A DNA stretch of 64,000 bases, taken from positions 277,589,491 through 277,653,490 of the forward strand of contig CM048747.1 in assembly GCA_026315105.1 (NCBI GenBank), given 5' to 3'. Positions 44,384 through 55,536 of the stretch are shown piece by piece. A model generated the notes under the pieces. That model searched no databases. It saw nothing but the letters and a program-made list of their open reading frames with translations, and was not told the origin of the DNA. Source of the stretch: Locusta migratoria. Its lineage: Eukaryota; Arthropoda; Insecta; Orthoptera; Acrididae. Both the position numbers and the translations under genes were made by a program. How positions within the stretch are numbered: position 1 is the first letter of the stretch; every line of letters starts with the position of its first letter.

Positions 44384-44745
44384 TTATTTTTACAAAAATG
44401 TCGTGATTTTCAAGGTTGTGGTTAGGCAGGAAAGTAAGAGTACAGCTTAAATTAATGCAAGTGAACGAATGAATGGACAAAGGTACATTGACGAATATTA
44501 TTATTTTTACCAATATGTCACAATTTTCAAGGTTGTGGTTAGACAGGAACCTAAGAGTACAGTTTAAATTATTGTGAGTGTTATGATTTTTACAAATAGG
44601 TCATGATATTAAAGTATGCAGTTAGGCAGGAACATAAGAGTACAGCTTCAATTGATGTGAGCGAATGTTATGATTTGTACGAAAATATCGTGATTGTAAT
44701 GGATGTGGTTAGGCAAGAATCTAAGAGTACAAATTAAATTGTTGC
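44384..44745. repeat. diverged minisatellite, about four units of 70-120 bp
   Basis: Four successive blocks each contain a variant of TTAGGCAGGAAAGTAAGAG followed by TACAGCTTAAATT (at about 44424, 44539, 44623 and 44708), with ATGATTTTTACAAAT-like spacers. Unit lengths vary. The units have diverged, so the array is old. Confidence 0.7.
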
Positions 44746-45822
44746 TTTCGGTTCTACCAAATTATGACATTTAAAAAATCATTTTAGAGATAGTTGTTAC
44801 AGTACGTAAATTGAAATGCGTATGCTTAAGTGTTACATGTGAACAGAAAGACATTGCATGTGGAGAAATGTAGTATTATAGTGTGCAATGTTCAACATTC
44901 CAATCCTGTGATTCGAAAATAAAATCAGAGAAACGCGATATTACACATTCATTTTCACATCGTAAGGATTGTGTGCCGCCATTCATCCCAATATCCACAG
45001 CGACTGTTGCCAACACTAACTCACTACGTCACGTAAGTACATTAGGCCATGCCGCCGGTCGAGACTTTTACCAATTTGTCTTCATTTTGTCTACTACTTG
45101 CTACATTTTCAAATTGAATAACTTAAGAAATACATTATAACCCTGACTCTTTCCTCAACAACTGCTCTTTTCTTTCTAGTAGGTGAGGCTTGCATACTGA
45201 GGAAGTCTGGAACATTACCGATTGCCATTGACATATTTTCTGACATTGCACCACCCTTACATAAAAGAACAGTTTGGAGATTTTAGCGGGTATTTAATTA
45301 ATGGCATGTTCCCTCTTCTGTTCATATTCAATGATTTTTGAGTTTCCAATTCTAAACCTGCGACGTTTCATGACTGTGTGTATGTGTGTGTGTTTGTGAC
45401 TTCTGCTACGATTTTTTGATTAAAAAGTAAACACTAAAAATTTCTGACACTGGAAACAATCTTACATTGGCATCTATTGTCTTAACATGTTTACACATTG
45501 GAACAAATTGTCTGCTGAGAAAGAGCTGTTAATATACATACATAACATCTTTCTAATATACATCCATTAAATTAATAAGGAAGAACTATGTGACAAAAAT
45601 ATTTGGCAGTAACCGGACTCAAATCTAAGAACCTAGGCAACACTACCAGGACTTGAGAACCTACCACTGTATCCAATACACTACCATTATGCCTACAATG
45701 ACTGCACCCATTCTTTAGCATAATTACAATGAGTTTAACCTTTCATTAGCACATGTTGGTAAAGCAATTGAAAAAGGCAAAAGTCCTAGGTTCAAGACAC
45801 AGTTTTAATTAGTTTCATACCA
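44746..45822. other. unassigned AT-rich sequence
   Basis: No coding or repeat signature recognised. Confidence 0.3.
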
Positions 45823-45827
45823 GCGAG

Positions 45828-45888
<61 letters not shown>
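45823..45888. repeat. (GC)n(AC)n microsatellite
   Basis: GCGAGCGCGCGCGC passing into about 27 AC units. The GC/AC alternation has Z-DNA potential. Confidence 0.92.
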
Positions 45889-45892
<4 letters not shown>

Positions 45893-48479
45893 GGCATAAC
45901 TGAGGATGGGATAACACCCGTCAGCTTTAGCCCATGAACGTCATCAGGATGTCAGAAAATCTGTATACCGGATATCTTAATATATCTGAATTGTAGATAA
46001 CAAATAACCTGTACTTATCCTCTTAAATTACAGATAACAGAATGTACCGTCAATCACTGGTCTCACACCAAAAATACGCGCCTTGGGGGCTCTCATAAAA
46101 CAACAACAAAAAAAACAAAAAAAAAAAACAAAACAAAAAAAACCACCCTCTAACCTAAACTTTACCTTACCATCAGAGGGAAATTACTGTTCACTTTTTA
46201 AACACAAAATATTAATCTATAATCTGTTCTGTCTGTAGACAAACTATCGTCTTTAACTCGGCCAACACATAATTACTCACGCCTTCTACAAACAGGAACG
46301 GACTTATAAACTATCGCGGATCAAAGCTAACGAGCGGTATCCCCGTCTTCAGGTGAGCCGCACAATGAACACCCACTTACGCCTATTTCTATGCAGGCCT
46401 TGGAGATCGCCATGTACTGTGTTGTAACTGTACAGCAAAAGTGATGATTTAAATCATATCTAACTTGAAATCCTTATGTAAAATGTCAGGCTAAATTAAC
46501 ACACCATTATGCCAACAACCTGTGAATGCTATTTGAAAAACTAATCTCATAGAATTAGCGTTCGGCTCTTTTGTGCTGAGCATGAAGTAAAAACTTTTTT
46601 ATCTGCTCTATGGTTAACTGGTTCCAGTGCGAACCCTTGTCCGGTCAATAAATAATTTATACTCGTAACGCGAACATTAGCACCCTTAGCCGTTCTACTG
46701 CAATTAAAAAGTTAATGTCTTGAATTTTAGAATGTCTTGCCCAATTCTTAGAACACCCTTCTCAAAATGTTTATTGACCTATGTTGACCTTTACAGTGAT
46801 ATTCAACAACAACTGAATATCAACTTCTATTTCACATTTCATATTAAAAATAGTAATAAGTGTCTACAACTGACAAAACGGCATTCGAAAGGAGTACTAT
46901 CCAAAATTATATTTAAGATAATAAAAATTTCCTTTTGATATATACTAAACAGAACGCTAAAAAAATTGCTCACCTCACTACAACCTGCTTCAAACAATAA
47001 CACAATGATCTGTATCACTACAATCACTTCTGCACAGCAAATTTACCAACAACAAGAAGACAAACCTCAAACTCAAAGACTCTTCACAAATGACAACCAA
47101 CTTTTAGTAGCCAACAAACTTATCAAACATCACAGTAATTCAAGTAAGTACGCACGCGAAGAGGCCAAGGGGAAACCAAAATAATGAAATAGCTGGAATC
47201 AGTTTACTGACGTCAAACGACAATATGAAAATAAACTATGTTTGCACAGCAGTGGTACTAAAACTATTTCTACATTGTATTCTAGTGGAGAAAATACTTT
47301 TTTTTTTTTTTTTTTTTTTCAGTGTACAACATTAAGCAATAGAAATGAGTTGATAAATGGAGGCTTGTTTCATTTGATAGTATAAAACAGTTTGGAACTG
47401 TAGTACGTAATGTAAGTCACATTTTGTAATGATATTTGACTAAGTGTAGAAATCATGACGCTTTTAAAATTCCATATCTATGAACAATACAATTCAACGT
47501 GTCTCTTCCTGGAAATGGTTTAAGGGGAAGAAAATTATTTACATTTAAGTTTCTATTTTAACAACAAATATGAGACTCTACTGTGCTAAAATTATTTTTT
47601 GTTATCTTTTAAATTTTTCCGGTATTCAGCCAGGAGGTATCGACCGACAGGCGCGATATTTTGGCAAGCCGCTTTCCTGCCATCAGACTCTGATTTATCT
47701 ACAGTGTTCGTCTTTTATCTTGAGAAAGGATATCTTTCTTTTTGGCCAACAGTTTTGTATGAACTTAGGAACTTTCCGTACAGAAAAATATACTTGTAAT
47801 AAAAGTTTTCCCCCTTGATTTGGTTGCCTTCTTTGATGTGACTGATTTTGATGCTTGGTTCATGCCCTCTGCGATTGAAGCTTTTTTCACGCTCACATTC
47901 ATTCATCCACACACATTCACATTACTTACATTAATTTCTGGGAGAGAGGATACATACATTGGAAATTATTTAGATACATCTAGCCATCACATATGCCTAC
48001 TATGATACTCTTGGGATCCTAGATTGCCGATGAGTGGAGTTTACGTCTTCTTGTTGAATTTGCAGACAGACAATCGGAATCTATCACAAAGGGAAAACTC
48101 CCGGTCAGCACATACAGTTTCTATGTGAGGAGTTCGAAAGTACACCTATAAGAGGTGCTTGGTTATGTGAAAAGATCCAGATGGCCTGGAGAAAATTAAT
48201 GTGTTGCTCTGCAGCGTTACCTACGCTACAGCGCCTTAAGACAAGCTGTATGTGTGTGACAGACGGAGTTACACTCAGTTCTCGTGGGAGCATTGATCTA
48301 AGATGGAGCAGCAGGTGTAGTGTCGTAGTCTCCTCTCTACCTCCCTTCAAATTCTGTAGTCATGGATTTACTATGTGAGCTAATAGTTGAGGGTCACTGT
48401 GAGGCAGAACACATTTTGCCCCCTGGATACTGCCGAACTTATATTAGTTGTGTGACGGCAGGGACTTTTCCTTTATAGA
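45889..48479. other. unassigned sequence
   Basis: AT-rich, with an A-rich interrupted tract at 46098-46143 and a poly(T) at about 47299-47320. Short frames near 47570-47820 have no recognisable homology. Confidence 0.3.
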
Positions 48480-49090
48480 TGGTGACAACTTGAGTTTTTG
48501 CCCCATAAGAATTCTATTCATCATTTCATGGTCCATTCGCATATTCTATTTGTGGCCCATTGCTGGAGGTTCTCGACTTTCTGTCCAGTGAGTCAAGTGC
48601 CATGTCGCCAGCATACAACGCCAGTAATTTTTTAGGAGGCACTTGAACCACACGGAATTGAAGGCTTTGGAGATGTCCCTGAAAACTACGCAGAAGTATT
48701 CCCGGTTTTCCATCACTGCTATGGCTTCTATGTCTCAGGCCAGTTGCTGGGTCGTCGAATTTCGTGCCCAGAAAACGAACTTTTCATTTGGAATTAAATA
48801 ATCAGAGATCATGTGGCAGAGTATTCTTTTCAGGTAGAGTCTACCAAAGATGTGGACATTACTGGCAACAGGCTGATGATTCTGTGGTTTTAGAGTTGTC
48901 TCGAGTCCTTACTGGGATTGGAATGGGCTTAATAGTGAAATGCTTCCATTCCAGTAGGTATTGTCCCATCTTCAATATCATATTAAACACTCTCTCCTTT
49001 AGAGCACCTTCTACTGGTGGCATCCTCTTTAACATATTCTGTGTGACTAGAACATTGCCGCCAGATACCAGATATACTTGGATTTAGATG
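48480..49090 (-). pseudogene. decayed reverse transcriptase of a non-LTR element
   Basis: The minus strand around 48700-48640 reads ENREYFCVVFRDISKAFNSV, an RT motif A (F-x-D-x-x-K-A-F, with Asn for the usual Asp after KAF). Upstream minus-strand pieces in other frames are loosely RT-like (for example WKHFTIKPIPIPVRT). Too degraded to assign to a clade. Confidence 0.5.
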
Positions 49091-49399
49091 GCAAAGTTGG
49101 CATACCATTTGTGGTCAGGAATCGCGGAAGTTGGTCATTGACAATCACATTGTCATCTGGGCCACACTGATCGCCAAAAGGTCTGTACAAATACATCTGT
49201 CAGTGCGTCTGCTTTCTCATTTGGTTCACAGACTGGGTTGTTGCCCACTAGATGTGGACGTATCCTCTGACGTTGGAGAAAAAGTTCATGGTAACTTGCA
49301 ATGATGATACATTGTCGATTCTAAGCGATGTTGTGAGTTTGGCTAGACTTGGTTTATTTGCATTTCAGCAGTGGCCTCCTTGTATTCTTTTGCTCGCCT
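49091..49399. other. possible continuation of the decayed LINE
   Basis: Same composition as the RT relic to the left and interrupted by the SINE at 49410. No motif is legible. Confidence 0.3.
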
Positions 49400-49409
49400 G
49401 TCTCTTGGT

Positions 49410-49611
49410 GCCGGCCGCGGTGGCCGAGGAGACTGAGGCGCTTCAGTCACGGTCTGCATGGCCACTACGGTCGGGGGTTCGAATCCCCCCTCGGGCATGG
49501 ATATTTGTGCCGTCTTTAGTATAAGGTAGTTCATAAGTAGTTTGTAAGTTTAGGGACTGATGACCCCGTAGTTAAGTCCCATAAGCTTAACAAACATTTG
49601 ACATTTTTTTT
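49410..49611 (+). mobile_element. tRNA-derived SINE with 11-bp TSD
   Basis: Begins GCCGGCCGCGGTGGCCGAGG (A-box region GTGGCCGAGG), with B-box GGTTCGAATCCC and body GTTTAGGGACTGATGACCCC, and ends in a T-rich tail. GTCTCTTGGTG occurs at 49400-49410 and 49612-49622 as TSD; one base is shared with the SINE start. The family is transcribed by RNA polymerase III from the internal A and B boxes. Confidence 0.92.
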
Positions 49612-49879
49612 GTCTCTTGGTGGCCAAGTGTCAGGTAATTTTCCATGCTCGAAAAACTCGATTATTTTTACTAACGTTTGACGTATGTGTGCAGGTATGT
49701 AGTAAGATGTGGTGTCTCTTCCTTCCTTATTTGAGCTATTGCTGTGATGGCGAGTCAATCGCTTTGTATGTGGTGAGTTGTAGCACATCTTCTGGGTTTG
49801 GAGGAGTTTCAAAACACTTAATCAGATGTTCTCGATTGATTTACCAGTGAGTCTTGTAAAGGTCTAGGCTAGTTCTTTG

Positions 49880-50720
49880 TGGCGCTGGTACATTGACAGC
49901 ATTATCAAATATTACTGGGATCTAGTCAGTAGAGAGGACATACCATATACTACCCACCCCCATCACTACAGTGGTATTCCCCTGCCACCAAACCTACATA
50001 ATATCTTTGTCCATCGCTGCTCCAAATTCCTTTCCCTGTGGCTCCTGTCCCTGCAACAGACCTAGATGCAAACCTGCCCTACCCACCAGTACACAACCAC
50101 CTACTCCAGCCCATCACATGCATTTCCTATCACATAAAAGGCAGGGCAACTTGTGAAAGCTATCATGCTATTTACAAACTGAGCTGCAACCACTGTGCAG
50201 CTTTCTACGTCGGCATGAGCAGCAACAAGCTCTCTGTCCACATGAATGGCCATCGCCAAACTGTGGCCAGGAGACAGCTGGATCATCGTGTTGCAGACCA
50301 AGCAGCCCTGTATGATGTGGCTCACTTCAATGACTGCTACACAGCCAGTGCCATTTGGATCCTCCCCACAAACACCAAATTATCTTAATTATGCAGGTGG
50401 GAAGCGTTCCTACAATATATTCTATGCTCCCACAACCCCCAGGCCTAAATCTTTACTACTTCCTGCCTACCATCCCCTTCCCTGTCCACACTCTAACCTC
50501 ATGTATGTCTCCCATTCCACCATGCAGTCCAGTCCTTCCCATGCCCTTCCTCCCTATATGCACTGGCATATTCCCTGCCACTACTGAGCATCCATCCCCT
50601 CTCTTCCAGCAGACTGGTCTCAGTGATAGATGGCAGCGGGAGATGGCAGTTGTGTGATTATGTGTCTGTGTGTTTTTCTCTGACCTATGAAGGCTGTAAT
50701 GATCAAAAGCAATTTTAAAC
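49880..50720 (+). pseudogene. Penelope-like element, GIY-YIG region and 3' end
   Basis: After a decayed Cys-rich stretch (GSCPCNRPRCKPALP), the frame 50038-50388 reads CESYHAIYKLSCNHCAAFYV and GMSSNKLSVHMNGHRQTVAR, the GIY-YIG-like core and helix, then RVADQAALYDVAHFNDCYTA. A pyrimidine-rich 3' end follows, with a decayed terminal block near 50680-50712 (GACCTATGAAGGCTG ... AAAAGC). Different subfamily from the cluster at 6-10 kb. Confidence 0.82.
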
Positions 50721-51743
50721 AAATTTTATTGTTGTGCCTTTCTGTGACTTACGGACGTCTTTGCAACCCATCCTTCTCAAAATGTTATTGAAGCCTTCCT
50801 ATAATTATTTCTAAACTCTGTTGCTATTTTTGTTAAAATTAGCATAATAGGTAATTATCAAAAACATTCATGAATGAACAGATGTGTAACATAACGGGTT
50901 TATTGACTTTCATAGTACAGGATAAATGGAACACCACTATAAACATTCTTGCTTTTGAAGACAGGAAATTCCTTGAGTTTACAGATGTGTTCTCTAGCAT
51001 TTCTTGCATTATATTCCATTTTTTATTACTACTAATACACAAGGTCATGCCACTTTAATATTATGTGCTTTACTTACTATTTACTCATGTTGTCCAAATA
51101 AGTTGTGTTGTAAGCTTTTAATTCTCATTATATCATATATAAATTGTTCTTTACAATGCAGAGTGTAAATAACATTTTATTTCCAATGACTTCTGAGGTA
51201 TGATATTAATTTGAACGTTTTGTAGATAACAATAATTGAAATTACTATGTCTTTAAGACGCATTGTGTAGCATATAAACACAAAATTCCAACTTTTATTT
51301 TCTATCAAGAAGTTCCACCCATAGATTCACTTTTGGATTTATTTTATCTGAAAGAAATTAGAATCTGTTAAAATTATCTGTTTTCTCCAAAGTTATGTCT
51401 ACCTAAAAGCAAGCCATTACTGAATTGGATTTCATATAATTTTCTAACCCATAAATTATACATATGTATAAACAATTACTGAAAATTTCAGTTATATTTA
51501 TTTATTTATTGTAAATTGGTAGAATTTAATTATAATTGGTTTCTTATTGATGAAATTAGAGAGCTGTCGACATTCCACAAGCACACAAAATGTAAATTTG
51601 CTTGTAATAATAACTGCTGAATAACCTCCTGGTATAATTTTATTGCTTTTGAATAAAAAAACACGTGGAATGACTCACATAGCAACCATACAACAACACA
51701 AGAATAAAAGCTAATAGCACACAATTATCTTTAAAAGGAAAAA

Positions 51744-51747
<4 letters not shown>
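50721..51747. other. unassigned AT-rich sequence
   Basis: No gene or repeat recognised before the TA microsatellite. Confidence 0.3.

Positions 51748-51824
<77 letters not shown>
51748..51824. repeat. (TA)n microsatellite
   Basis: About 38 TA units immediately left of the DD41D transposon. A shorter TA run sits at its right end (about 55287-55297), consistent with insertion into a TA array. Confidence 0.95.
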
Positions 51825-51826
<2 letters not shown>

Positions 51827-52125
51827 TTGTTTCAGTAAGTGTGTTTGCCTCTGTAACTTATAAAATAATAGGTGACAGAAAATTTTAATGCAGTAGGTCA
51901 ACACAAGAAATGTTACACTTTCTGCAGAGATAAGTAAATAGTTTATTGTATCATTTTACAAAGAGTTACAGCACAAAGATATAATTTTTAAAATTGAACA
52001 ATAGTTTTTCTAGCATGCATTGGATTTGTTGAAACCAGCTGCGTCCAAATCAATTTAAACTACATTCCTATCACTGTTAGTTTGGGAGCTACAACCCTTT
52101 AAAGTTTCAGGGGCAGATACCACAA
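51825..52125 (+). repeat. left terminal inverted repeat of DD41D element
   Basis: About 300 bp, matched in inverted orientation at 54985-55286. The outermost bases are the least conserved. Confidence 0.85.
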
Positions 52126-52317
52126 ACGCTGCGCATAATGCAATGCATCTTCTAAATGTGGTACGGCCGAGTTGTAATGTCGCCAGTGTCACGGAGCGAG
52201 AAGCATCCTCGATCCGCTGTTAGACTGCCAACTGTCACCGCACACGGCCGTATACTAGACAGTTGGAGCCACACAAACAACCGGGGCTCAATATACCACA
52301 GTTACTGACATCGGATG

Positions 52318-52636
52318 ATGATGGAATACACGAACAACGAGTACGTTGACATGTTGCTGATGCTCGGCGAGTGCCGACACGATGCCACTGAAGCAGCCAT
52401 GGCGTATGCCATGAGATAGCCTAGGCGAAGAGCCCTGGTAGCCATTACGTTCTTACGTGCCAAACAACGACTTCGGGAAACAGGCAGCTTGGTAATACGC
52501 CGCAGTAACAGACGAAGACCTGCAAGAAGTGAGGAGACGGAGGTATTTGTTTTAGCTGCACTACACCACGATCCTCATGTCAGCTTACGAGCTGTTGCTG
52601 AAGTCGCTGGTGTCAGTCTCACAACTGTGTCCTTCC
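52318..52636 (+). pseudogene. DD41D transposase, N-terminal part
   Basis: Reads MEYTNNEYVDMLLMLGECRH with a stop after about 32 residues, then FLRAKQRLRETGSLVIRRSN and EETEVFVLAALHHDPHVSLR, AVAEVAGVSLTTVSF. This is the paired-type HTH DNA-binding region. The sequence breaks off in the second HTH where the LINE is inserted and resumes in frame register at about 54183. Confidence 0.85.
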
Positions 52637-52637
52637 C

Positions 52638-54182
52638 TAGATTGCCGCACAGATTACAAAATGGCAGATATCGAAATAACTGACAGAGGGTTAGAAAAAC
52701 AATTAGAATCGCTCAAAAGAGGAAAGGCCACACGGCCTGATGGGATACCAGTTCGTTTTTACACAGAGTACGGGAAGGAACTGGCCCCCCTTCTCGCAGT
52801 AGTGTATCGTAGGTCTCTAGAACAGCATATCGTTGTGAAAGATTGGAAAATGGCTCAGGTCATCCCCGTTTTCAAGAAGGGTCCTCGAACAGATGTGCAG
52901 AACTATAGACCTATATCTCTAACGTAGATCAGTTGTAGAATTTTGGAACATGTATTATGTTCGAATATAATGACATTTCTCGAGACTAGGAATCTGCTCT
53001 GTAGGAATCAGCGTGGGTTTCGAAAAAGGCTTTCATGTGAACCCAGCTCGCACTCTTCGTCCACGAGACTCAGAGGGCCATAGACACGGGTTCTTAGGTA
53101 GATGCTGTGTTTCTCGACTTCCGCAAGGCGTTTGATACAGTTCCCCACAAACGTTTAATGAACAAAGTAAGAGCATATGGTCTATCACACCAATTGTGTG
53201 ATTGGATTGAGGAATTCCTAGATAACAGAAAGCAGCAGGTCATTCTCAATGGAGAGAAGTCTTCCGAAGTAGGAGTTATGTCAGGTGTGCCACAGGGGAG
53301 TGTCGTGGGTCCGTTGCTGTTCACGATATATATAAATGACCTTGCCAATAACATCAGAAGTTCACTGAGGCTTTTTGCGGATGATGCTGTAGTATATAGA
53401 GAGGTTGTAACAATGGAAAATTGTATTGAGATGCAGGAGGATCTGTATAGAATTGACGCATGGTGCAGGGAATGGCAATTAAATCTCAATGTAGACAAGT
53501 GTAATGTGCTGCGAATACAAAGAAAGAAAGATCCTTTATCATTTAGCTACACTATAGCAGGTCAGCAACTGGAAGCAGTTAATTCCATAAAGTATCTGGG
53601 AGTAGTCATTAGGTGGCATTTAAAATGGAACGACCATATAAAATCAATCGTCGGTAAAGCAGATGCCAGACTTAGATTCATTGGAAGAATACTAAGGGAA
53701 TGCAGTCCGAAAACAAAGGAAGTAGGTTACAGTACACTTGTTCGCCCACAGCTTGACTACTGCACACTGGTGTGGGATTCGTACCAGGTGGGATTGATAG
53801 AGGAGGTAGAAAAGATCCAACGGAGATCAGTGCGCTTCGTTACAAGATCATTTGGTAATCGTGAAAGCGTTACGGAGTTGATCGATAAACTTTGCAGGAG
53901 AGACGCTCTGTCGCTCGGTACAGGCTTTTGTCGAAGTTTCGAGAACATACCTTTACCGAGGAGTCTAGCAGTATATTGCTCCCTCCTACGTATATCTCGC
54001 GAAGAGACTGTGAGGATAAAATCAGAGAGATTAGAGCCCACACAGAGGCATACCGACAATCCTTCTTTCCGCGAACAATACGTGACTGGAATAGGAGGGA
54101 AGATCAATAGTGGTACTCAAGGTACCCTCCGCCACACACCATCAGGTGGCTTGTGGAGTATGGTTGTAGATGTAAATGTAGA
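52638..54182 (+). pseudogene. CR1-like LINE, 5' truncated, RT domain
   Basis: Reads LKRGKATRPDGIPVRFYTEY, AQVIPVFKKGPRTDVQNYRP, a stop, a decayed stretch, then from 53107 FLDFRKAFDTVPHKRLMNKV (motif A), SGVPQGSVVGPLLFTIYIND and LFADDAVVY (active site), with thumb blocks IKYLGVVIRWHLKWNDHIKS and STLVRPQLDYC. After a frameshift near 53900 the end is FFPRTIRDWNRRED. The 3' end is a GTAGATGTAAATGTAG microsatellite-like tail. The RT is open for 300 codons but the copy lacks ORF1 and endonuclease, so it is dead on arrival. Confidence 0.88.
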
Positions 54183-54921
54183 TATTACACGGCCACAGGT
54201 TTAACCTGTACCGCCTTTCACTGACCCAGGAGCTGCATGGGAACGATTTCCTTGCAAGAGTGACATTCTGTGAGTGGGCCATGCGGAATTTCACGCTGGA
54301 GTCCTTACAAAGTGTTATGTTCTCTGATAAGTCCACGTTCACAAATTATGGTGCAGTGAAGCGCCATAGCATGCACTACTGGGCCGCAGACAATCCTCGG
54401 TGGGTACGACCTGTCGACCGATAACGTAGGTGGTCTATTAACGTGTGGTGTGGAATCCTTGGGGATGAAATCATCGGTCCACACTACTTCCCAGGTACAC
54501 TGACAGGTGAGTTATATCGCGCTTTTATAGCCGACAGTTTGGATGGTCTTCTTGAACATGTGTGTCTACACACGAGAGTCCATATGTGGATGCAGCACGA
54601 TGGTCACCCAGCCCATTCTGCGCGTGCTGTTGTGGAAGACCTAAACAACAGGTTTGCAGGAAGATGGTTGGGGCGCCATGGTCCTCATTCATGGCCCGCA
54701 AGGTCGCCCAATTTAACACCAGTAGATTTCTTTTGTGGGGATATCTAAAGGATCGTGTTTATGTCACTGAGCCCACACCCACAGATGATCTAAAACGGCG
54801 CATCGAGGATGCATGTCGCTCCGTCACACCGGCGATGTTACATCTCGTCCGCAGATCCTTTCGACGGTGCATTGCATTATGTATTGAGGAACATGGACAC
54901 ACATTTGAACATCTCATGTAA
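54183..54921 (+). pseudogene. DD41D transposase, catalytic part
   Basis: Resumes with ILHGHRFNLYRLSLTQELHG, then FCEWAMRNFTLESLQSVMFS with DKSTF (first Asp), WCGILGDEIIGPHYFPGTLT, WMQHDGHPAHSARAVVEDLN (second Asp) and WPARSPNLTPVDFF (third Asp). There are 41 residues between the second and third Asp. A stop (PVDR*) and a frameshift after DFF (missing base in LWG) inactivate it. The C-terminus ends HTFEHLM at 54921. Confidence 0.87.
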
Positions 54922-54984
54922 ATCAACTTCCCACCGCCATAACATCCATCACCCACCACACAGCCATATATTATGTACAGCGTG

Positions 54985-55286
54985 TGAAACCTGCCCCTGA
55001 AACTTTCAAGGGTTGTAGCTCTCAAACTAACAGTGATAGGAATGTAGTTTAAATTGATTTGGATGCAGCTGGTTTCAACGAATCCAATGGCTGATAGAAA
55101 AAAACTATGGTTCCGTTTAAAAAATTATATCTTTGTGCTGTAACTCTTTGGACAATGATACAATAAACTATGTTCATAGCTCCGCGGGAAGTGTAACATT
55201 TCTTGTGTTGACCTACCGCATTAAAATTTCCCGTCACCTATTATTTTATAAGTTACAGAGTGAAACACACTTAGTGACACATCCTC
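54985..55286 (-). repeat. right terminal inverted repeat of DD41D element
   Basis: Inverted partner of 51825-52125. Confidence 0.85.
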
Positions 55287-55320
55287 TATATATATATAAA
55301 AAGATATTCTGTTAAGAGTT

Positions 55321-55526
55321 GCCGGCCGCGGTGGCCGAGGAGACTCAGGCGCTCCAGTCACGGTCTGCACGGCCACTACGGTCGGGGGTTCGAATCCCCC
55401 CCCCCCCCGGGCATGGATATTTGTGCCGTCCTTAGTTGTAAGTAGTTCGTAAAAAGTTTGTAAGTTTAGGGACTGATGACCCCGTAGTTAATTCCCATAG
55501 ACTCTACAAACATTTGAACATTTTTG
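55321..55526 (+). mobile_element. tRNA-derived SINE with 10-bp TSD
   Basis: Same family as 49410, with head GCCGGCCGCGGTGGCCGAGG, B-box GGTTCGAATCC running into a poly(C) and body TTTAGGGACTGATGACCCCG. GTTAAGAGTT at 55311-55320 and 55527-55536 is the TSD. The close match to the 49410 copy suggests recent activity of the family. Confidence 0.93.
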
Positions 55527-55536
55527 TTAAGAGTTT

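Larger units (their letters stand above)
51825..55286 (+). mobile_element. DD41D mariner-like transposon with ~300-bp TIRs, nested LINE
   Basis: Left arm 51825-52125 and right arm 54985-55286 are inverted copies with high identity by eye (shared blocks include AACTTATAAAATAATAGGTG and CCAAATCAATTTAAACTACA, each read inward). Between them lies a transposase gene cut in two by a CR1-like LINE. Without the LINE the element is about 1.9 kb. Long TIRs are unusual for mariner relatives, which mostly have ~30 bp. Confidence 0.87.

Noticed and set aside
47570..47818. Overlapping plus-strand frames of 66 and 82 codons
   Set aside because: No homology that I can recognise, no splice or start context, and no codon pattern different from surrounding sequence.
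49410..49500. tRNA-like sequence with A and B boxes
   Set aside because: It forms the head of a SINE with a shared non-tRNA body, a T-rich tail and a TSD, and recurs at 55321 and, inverted, at 364-547. It is not a free-standing tRNA gene.
53094..53498. 134-codon minus-strand open frame
   Set aside because: It is antisense to the RT core of the CR1-like LINE, which carries motif A and FADD on the plus strand.
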